Assembly (NCBI GenBank): GCA_030762895.1 | Contig: CM061063.1 | Location: 101,020,210 to 101,084,209 of the forward strand | DNA from: Sophora flavescens | Taxonomy: Eukaryota; Streptophyta; Magnoliopsida; Fabales; Fabaceae | Length of the DNA: 64,000 nucleotides | Reading direction: 5' to 3' | In this document: positions 57,944 to 64,000 of the stretch, piece after piece | Layout: each line of letters starts with the position of its first letter | Numbering within the stretch: the first letter of the stretch is position 1 | The notes under the pieces: model-generated | What the model saw: only the letters and a program-made list of their open reading frames with translations | The model's database searches: none | Told to the model about the DNA's origin: nothing | Made by a program: the position numbers and the translations under genes

Positions 57944-59071
57944 CAGGGGTGGACAATGGTTGGATTCGGTCGGTTTCGGGCCAAAAAATCCAAAACCGAC
58001 CAAAACCGAATGGGATAATATGCAGCCCGTTTCCGACCATTTGAGGAGCGGTTTGGTCGGGTGGCGGTTTTGACGGGTGGCGGCCGGATGCGGGCGGGTT
58101 TGGCGGGTTTCAACAAAAAAAATGTGAAGATGCAGAGAATTTCAGAGAGTAACAATCAAGAAATAATTAAATGAAATCAAAATTTACAGAGACCAAATCT
58201 TTGTCTTAAACCATAAAAAAAAGCATCAAAAGAAGATTTGGCATACAAAACTAAACATATAGATCTGAGAAGTAAGGAGAGTCTTCTGGTCGCAGAATAA
58301 CAGATCCGGTGGAGAACAACTTCGTGTGATCGCAGAAGAATAGATCCGGCGCTTGAAGTTCCGGCGCTTGAAGAATAGATTAACGGTAATATTCCAAAAT
58401 AGCCATGGAAGAAGGCGGTGACTATGGGTGCCTCCGCGCCTCCGCTGTGGTGACGATGCCATGAAAGAGGGTTCGCACTTCGCGAAAGAGAAAATGGAAA
58501 AAGACGATATCGTGGTTGAAGGCAGCGGTGCTACGGTAGACTTCACAGTGGTTGAGTGAGGGGATTGAGAGAGGAACCAATGTGAGGGGTGGCGCTAGGG
58601 GGAGAGAGCCATCTGAGAGAGAGATATTGAAAGAAGTGAGAAATAATATTGGGAAGATATTTTTAGATGTTATCAGATAAAGATAATGAAAGAGGAAGAG
58701 ATTTGAATTTTGCAATCAATTAGCGTGAATAAAAATGATATCCTTCTGACCCATGAAGTTTGGGGAATAGAAAAAGTCAAGATGAGGATAAGGTGAAATC
58801 ATGGGAGCCAATGAAATTGAATTGCAATCTGAAGCAACCAATAGCATGTAAGAAGGATCAGGTGCTTTAAAGATGATATATCTATATGATACGGGCGGGT
58901 TCGGTCGGTGGCGGAAAAAATTTCTCAGGCCCGCACCCGCCCACCTCTGACCATCTGAAACCGATTTTCTCATCCGATGACCCGTCAACCCGACCCAACA
59001 CACCCGTTTACTTGTTTCTTCACTCGGTTATTTCGGATCCGGGTCGGGTCTCGGTTCTTTGTCCACCCCTA
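57944..59071. mobile_element. Non-autonomous hAT-like TIR element (about 1.13 kb)
   Basis: The left end CAGGGGTGGACAA and right end TTTGTCCACCCCTA are inverted copies, matching the common CAGGGGTG hAT terminus. Subterminal parts of both ends are GC-rich, with CGGTCGGTTTCGG-type and GGGCGGG phrases. Similar AATGTGA phrases occur on both sides but are offset by about two bases, so the 8-bp duplication is not clean. No transposase is present. Confidence 0.65.
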
Positions 59072-59309
59072 AATGTGATCATTTACCGAACAATGTCATT
59101 AATTTTTTTTTAATATTTATCAACCTTCTGGTATAATAGCATTCCCAACTAATTCTTCAGTCTGAATTGCCCAATTGTGCAATGAAACAACTGAAGAATA
59201 TTCCGGTAACAATGCGCAGGTATAAGAACTCCAAATTTTGAGTGTTATTGGCATGCTAATAGACATGCTTAGGCCTCTTTGAAGAAATTGTCATAATGCT
59301 AGGATTTTG

Positions 59310-59650
59310 CCTTTTTTTTTTTGTTTGACATTTTTTCGAAAAAAGGAATTTATTAAGAATAAGAGAAGATCAGAAAGAATTAAGAGATAAAACATGCTCC
59401 TTACAAAGTAATATTAAAAGAGGACAAACAGCAAAAAGTCAACACAAGGCCTTATCTCAAAAAAGGAGCTGCTCATCCAAATAAAACTTCTTAAACATGC
59501 AAGAATTACAATCCAACCAAATACACCAAAGAGAGCATAGATTGCACAAGGCCTTTCCCTCTTCCAAATCCATTAATAGCTAGTAAACGGAAATTGGCCC
59601 AAAGGCTAGCGCAAACCCAAAACTCTTCGAGAATGCCAGACAAACACTTT
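59310..59650 (-). mobile_element. Probable 3' end fragment of a LINE
   Basis: A T run on the plus strand at 59311-59320 is the poly(A) tail of a minus-strand element. It is followed by sequence resembling the 3' end of plant LINEs, with broken RNase-H-like codons near 59520-59640. It is 5' truncated, as is common. The assignment is by pattern only. Confidence 0.4.
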
Positions 59651-60086
59651 TGCTTCTTAAAAATACAGCTTCTCATAAAAACACTTATCAGTTTTTTTTT
59701 TTAAGTAGCTTTTGCTTTTTTTCGGTAAAAGCCTAATGAAATAAATATGTAAGTGTCAGAAATGCTTCTTTTACTAAAAAGTTTTTTTTTAATCAATTAT
59801 GATAGAATTAATTTTATGTTTGCTGAAAAAGAATTTGTCAAAGCCCTTTTTTACATGGACCATTTTGCTTGTTTTCTCTACTCAAATCTATCTAACTGCC
59901 AAGTGTTGATTGCAGATTGCACAAAGTAAGACCTCAAATGAAAAGATAAGATTCAAAAACCAACCCAGCCTCATGTTCTTTTGGTGGCTCCATGAAACCA
60001 GCATATCCAATTAGACTTCATCATCAAGATATCTTTCCAGAAGAATTCAACCTCCCTTTCTTTCATTAAAAAATCATAGACACCAG

Positions 60087-61252
60087 ATGGGTTGTAAAAT
60101 AAACTCCTTAAGCCCACCAATTCCATACAAATTTTACACAAAGAAACCAAAGTTTAGAAGAAGAAACACCATCATCTTCTCTTCCTCTACCTCCAGTGAA
60201 AAACAACAAAATCCCATTTCCACCAGCACAATCATTGAAACCCCAACAGCTGAGGCTTATACTGTTAGCTTCAAGACACAAAGGGCTTGCAAGCTTGGCA
60301 TTTCAAGATATCCTGACTTTGAATATGATGCAGAAGGGGGAATGGGAACTGGGTCTGGTGCAAAAGTAACAGGGAACCTATCTAACAGTGACCTCCTTGT
60401 TTCATTTGACCTTCAAACTCTTTATATTCCACCATTAACAAGTTCTACAACTAAGTTTCTTGGATTGCCGTTGCCACCATTTTTGAAGATTGATATAGTC
60501 CCAGAAGCATTCCAAGGAAATATTAACCAAGAATCTGGCAAGGTAAGCCATATAAGTTGATGAGAAACAACCTTTTTCAATTTCACAAGGTTGTGCATTA
60601 TTCTTACCATTAGTCTAATACTTTAACTTTCCATAAGTATGTATCTTTCTAATTTGGTATAACTATCCTATTGATGGTATGGTTACTATTGTTTTTTATT
60701 TGAATAATGATACATAACGAGCAACATAGTGCACGATACTCCCACCCGGCAAGGTTTGGGGAGAATATATTTATGCAGCCTTAGCCCCGCAAGCGGAGAG
60801 GCTGGAAATGATACATATTCACACATTATCTTACATCTGCACAATTTTTACTATTTGATTATAGTTAAACTCACCTTATTTTCTCAACACCTACACTCTA
60901 ATTCTATCACCTTACAATGATCTAAGAGATGTGAGATAAAGGAGATGTGTAATAAGCATTTTCCTTTCATTACAAGGTTGATCTTGTGTTCAAGGCCAAG
61001 TTCTTGTTTTCTGCTGGGAGTCTCTACAAGGCTCCCCCACTGCTTGTGAAGACAGTGTTGACATCAGAAGAATCAAAGGGGAATGTGAAGAGTGGAAGGG
61101 GCAAGAGACTGGATGAAGAGGGTAAGTGCAGACTGGTTGGTGTGGCAACAGTTGATCCTATTGATGATTTCCTTATGAATTCTTTCCTTGGCCTTCCAGC
61201 TGAGTGCCTTGCCGACCTAAATGCTGTAATCTCCATTTCTTCCTCATCTTAA
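60087..61252 (+). CDS. Unknown protein, possibly plastid targeted, two exons
   Basis: join(60087..60542, 60977..61252), 243 residues; GTAAGC donor at 60543 and AAG acceptor at 60976, in phase. Residues 1-45 are rich in Lys, Arg, Ser, Thr and Asn and poor in acidic residues, as in a chloroplast transit peptide. The mature part has EYDAEGGMGTGSG (about 79-91), a beta-rich stretch with DLLVSFDLQTLYIPPL, and after the intron LVFKAKFLFSAGSLYKAPPLLVKTVLTSEES. It ends with DDFLMNSFLGLPAECLADLNAVISI. The conserved-looking text and clean splice sites argue for a real gene, but I do not recognise the family or function. No membrane segment is evident. Confidence 0.8.
60731..60800 (+). repeat. Dispersed-repeat-like segment in intron
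   Basis: The phrase CCCGGCAAGGTTTGGGGAG followed by TATGCAGCC, CCCGC and GCGGAGAGGCTG resembles a short sequence found scattered in many plant genomes. It stands out by GC content within the AT-rich intron of the 60-kb gene. I cannot assign it to a named SINE with confidence. Confidence 0.35.
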
Positions 61253-61716
61253 GAACTCATCACACACTTTGGACATTGTTGAAACCTACTTATAGTCACT
61301 GTATCCACATTGGAAATCCAATGTGAAATAGTACAAGATACAATGAAGACAACAGTTAAAATAGGACTTGTTTAGCCATTTTGGCATTGTGACCCTATAG
61401 TCATGTATCACATTTTGTGAATATTAAAATACAATAAATCATGAGTCTACGGCAAGTTGTGGAAAATTAATTGTTTCATTGTGTTAAAGGGGTGATAACT
61501 GTGTTGCTTATAGAAGCAACACATCAAGCATATCCATTAATCATAATAATAATCAGTTCCTATTCTTAATTCTTTTCACTGAAATATTAAATGTTTTTTT
61601 CCTGGCATCCTTAAAAATAGAATCACTTTTCATTGCTAAACAATTAAATAAAGAATATATAAAACTTTTGGCCATTGCATACACCATTTCTCATTGTACG
61701 CATGTATACTGTAATA
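61253..61716 (+). other. 3' UTR and intergenic DNA
   Basis: Sequence after the stop of the 60-kb gene. An AATAAA-like phrase (ACAATAAATCATG) at about 61433 is a plausible polyadenylation signal. Nothing else is seen. Confidence 0.45.
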
Positions 61717-61724
61717 CTGCAAAG

Positions 61725-62280
61725 CAAGGTTTACAAAACCGGACCGGCCATCGAACCGGTGAAGGCAGCGGTTCGAGGTTCAATGGTCCAACCGAGGTTG
61801 AACCGTGATTGAACCGGTTATAATTAAATAATATTATTTTAATTTTTAATATAATATTTGTAACAATATTAAACAAAAAAACAACATAACAACTAAAATT
61901 ATTAAGCACAATTTTTTTTATTTTGAAATTAAACTAAATAAATATAAAAATATATGTTAAAATCATCTTCATAGGGAAAACCAACCCAAAATCTACAACT
62001 AATTCCACATATGTTAGAAAACAAAAGAATTGGGTTTTGGCTAGGATGTCCCAAATCCTTTTATACTAATTTTTTATTTTTTTTCTAAGAAACCGGTTCT
62101 GACCGGTTCTGGCCGGTTCACTACCGGTTATGACCGGTTTTACCGGTTTTGAACCGGTTTTCCGGTTTTTCCACCGGTTCGATGCTAGGCCGGTTTTCCC
62201 TGTGAACCGGACCGGCCAAGGTCCCGGTTCCCGGTCGGACCGGTCGGACCGGCCGGTCCGGTCCGGTTTTCAAAACCTTG
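61725..62280. mobile_element. hAT-like MITE (556 bp) with perfect 8-bp target duplication
   Basis: CTGCAAAG flanks the element on both sides (61717-61724 and 62281-62288). The ends are inverted: CAAGGTTT, two variable bases, then AAAACCGGACCGG. The interior right half is packed with ACCGGTT repeats (about 62090-62270), while the left half is AT-rich. An 8-bp duplication is typical of hAT. There is no coding sequence. Confidence 0.88.
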
Positions 62281-62288
62281 CTGCAAAG

Positions 62289-62840
62289 TGCATAGGAGAG
62301 TCTCGCGTTCGGCTGCAGTAAGTGGCTTCAAGCACAAGTACACAGCAAATGCCAAAAATGGAAAGATGAACCAATATAGGCAGATACATCATTTATGCAT
62401 AATGACTTTGGCTAAGGAAGAAACTATCAAGAGTAACACCCTCCAAACTCTAGTCAACTTTTAACAGAAATGCAACTAGTGCATAATTTTCTTACTCTAC
62501 GTTGTACAATGTTTTTCTTTGATTTTTTGGTCATCATTAAAAATAAAATTTTGTATAATGCAAGTTTTAACGACGTTTGAAACGATAAAATCTCATAATT
62601 CCCAAGTCATACTATCCATTAATGCACCTTTTTTCTCCTGTTATGATACACTTATCAACTAAACTGGTACCCTTCAGCAACCTCCAAGTGTTATCAAGCA
62701 ACATTTGCTTTGAGGTTATCTCTGATTGTGTCAAAGATAATTTGTTTTGTATGAAAACTCGACCAGCCAGTAAAATATCCAGCTCCATGCCTCATGCAAG
62801 GCAATTTTGTATAACAAGAAATTAAGACCATAATTTTAAT
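62289..62840. other. Intergenic DNA and 3' flank of the ABC transporter gene
   Basis: It probably contains the minus-strand 3' UTR of the ABCB28-type gene next to 62841. The open frame at 62622-62825 lies antisense to this UTR and looks fortuitous. Confidence 0.4.
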
Positions 62841-63922
62841 TCATTCAAATGCAAGCCTTTGAGCTCCGACCAGTGAAGCGTATTGGCCGTTCATAGCCAG
62901 TAGCTCAGAATGGGTGCCTAGTTCTGCAATCCTCCCATCAGAACACAGTGCAATTTGATGGGCATTTTGAACTGTGCTTAATCGGTGCGCTATTACTAAT
63001 GTCGTCCTCCCCTTCATCAAATGGTTGAGAGCATCCTGAACCAAACGCTCACTGACTGCATCCAGGGCACTTGTAGCCTGCAGCAGCAAATAACATCTAT
63101 ATCAACTATAAAAAAGGCCATAATTAGGATCTGATGGAGAGGCTTTATGAACAATAGGAAAGGTTTTTCATGGTTGCATGGTACTGCACCTCCTGATTAG
63201 TCCCATCTAACAGTAAGGGCGAACCAAAGGTGTGTTTAGAAGAGTTTATAGAAAGCTTATGACAATGGCTTATGAAGATAAGTAAATAGTTTATGAAAAT
63301 AATTTATGATCTTCATATAAGCTCATTTTAACTTATTGCAACAAGTTTGTCAGAGAAGCTTATGAAAATTGTTTTTAGCTTATTTGAATTTTTTTATCAA
63401 AAAGCGCTTAGTTAAGGTGGTTATCCAAAAGCACCCCAAAGCATGGACATGAAGACTACATACAAAAATCAAAGACTTAAACAAAAAGATCACCTCATCA
63501 AGAATAAGGATTGGAGCATTTTTTAGGAGAGCTCGGGCAATAGCAATTCTCTGCAGATTAGAAACACAAACCTCTTTATCTGTCCATATGTGAAAATGCA
63601 TGCTCATGCAAGGGGGAAGGGTTGTATGTGTAAACTCTACTATACCTGCCTCTGTCCTCCACTCAGTAGGCCTCCACGTTCACCAACAAGTGTATCATAG
63701 CCCTTTGCATAAAATATGAGTATTAAAGAAACAACTTAGCAGCTGTGCCAATAAAAAAGCATCTGCATGGCTATAAAACAAACAAACCTGTGGAAGTGAA
63801 AGTATAAAGTCATGAGCATTTGCAGCTTTTGCTGCCTTAATCACGTCGTCTTTGGAAACATCGTCGTCTGGAAGCCCATATGCAATATTTTCTCCAACAG
63901 ACACCGAAAAGAGAACAGGCTC
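62841..63922 (-). CDS. ABCB28: Half-size ABC transporter of the B subfamily (ABCB28 type), last four coding exons
   Basis: complement(join(62841..63077, 63494..63550, 63646..63702, 63788..>63922)), the C-terminal 179 residues; all junctions are GT-AG and phase 0. Exons encode, in order: the post-Q-loop part starting EPVLFSVSVGENIAYGLP; a 19-residue exon with the signature LSGGQRQ; a 19-residue exon with Walker B (PILILDE); and the last exon with the D-loop SALD, the H-loop IAHR and the C-terminus QRLAFE. Walker A and the membrane helices lie beyond the right edge. The close fit to Arabidopsis ABCB28 (NAP8/TAP-like, predicted plastid membrane) is from memory. The complete nucleotide-binding motifs argue for a working gene. 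Confidence 0.88.
63217..63420. repeat. AAGCTTATGA-type inverted repeat in an intron, possible MITE remnant
   Basis: Within the ABCB28 intron several phrases (GAAAGCTTATGA, GGCTTATGAAGATAAG, CATATAAGCTC, GAAGCTTATGAAAA, TTTAGCTTATTT) recur in both orientations. This is typical of small foldback-type insertions. No precise ends could be set. Confidence 0.4.
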
Positions 63923-64000
63923 CTGTAATATCTTAGTATTATTTCTAAACAAATGGAGCAATATGCTTAATATAAAATATGATTTTTTTTTTTCTCCTAG

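Noticed and set aside
57944..59071. Clean 8-bp target duplication for the hAT-like element
   Set aside because: AATGTGA-like flanks exist on both sides but are offset, so I could not confirm an exact duplication.

Overview
The window is nuclear DNA of a dicot plant, most likely a papilionoid legume. The evidence is plant-type intron-split genes, very large LTR retrotransposons of the SIRE1/Maximus and Athila/Tat types, and an endogenous caulimovirid. Family names rest on motifs recognised by eye and from memory, because no database search was possible. Only four host genes are visible. They sit at the two ends, and the middle (about 2.9 to 51.6 kb) is almost entirely mobile or viral DNA.

Left edge (1-2.4 kb): the first two coding exons of a minus-strand CCCH zinc-finger/WD40 gene (ZFWD type). 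Then 2.87-7.70 kb is a decayed LINE/L1 on the plus strand, cut at its 3' side by a minus-strand LTR element (7.70-14.45 kb). That element has gag and protease but no reverse transcriptase and a tRNA-Asp primer site. A piece of a second internal region adjoins its 5' LTR.

From 14.6 to 40.3 kb lies a diverged tandem repeat whose units carry a hairpin. It has been split by nested insertions, each with a perfect 5-bp target duplication: two related solo LTRs (14.89-16.33 and 17.40-18.64 kb) and a 20-kb SIRE1-like copia element (19.16-39.31 kb). The copia element is itself interrupted by two sister insertions of about 4 kb, one in its env-like ORF and one in its 5' LTR.

At 42.5-49.1 kb lies a nearly genome-length, circularly permuted, florendovirus-like endogenous pararetrovirus on the minus strand. 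TA dinucleotide repeats flank both ends. Its movement-protein and ORF2 frames are open, and its polyprotein frame has three in-frame stops.

The right side is gene space: a CDPK-related kinase (PEPKR1 type, 52.5-55.6 kb), a two-exon protein of unknown function that may be plastid targeted (60.1-61.3 kb), and the last four coding exons of an ABCB28-type half ABC transporter on the minus strand (62.8-63.9 kb). Small TIR elements lie between them. ZFWD1 and ABCB28 are, from memory, neighbours in Arabidopsis (At4g25440/At4g25450), so the mobile DNA may have expanded an ancestrally compact gene cluster.
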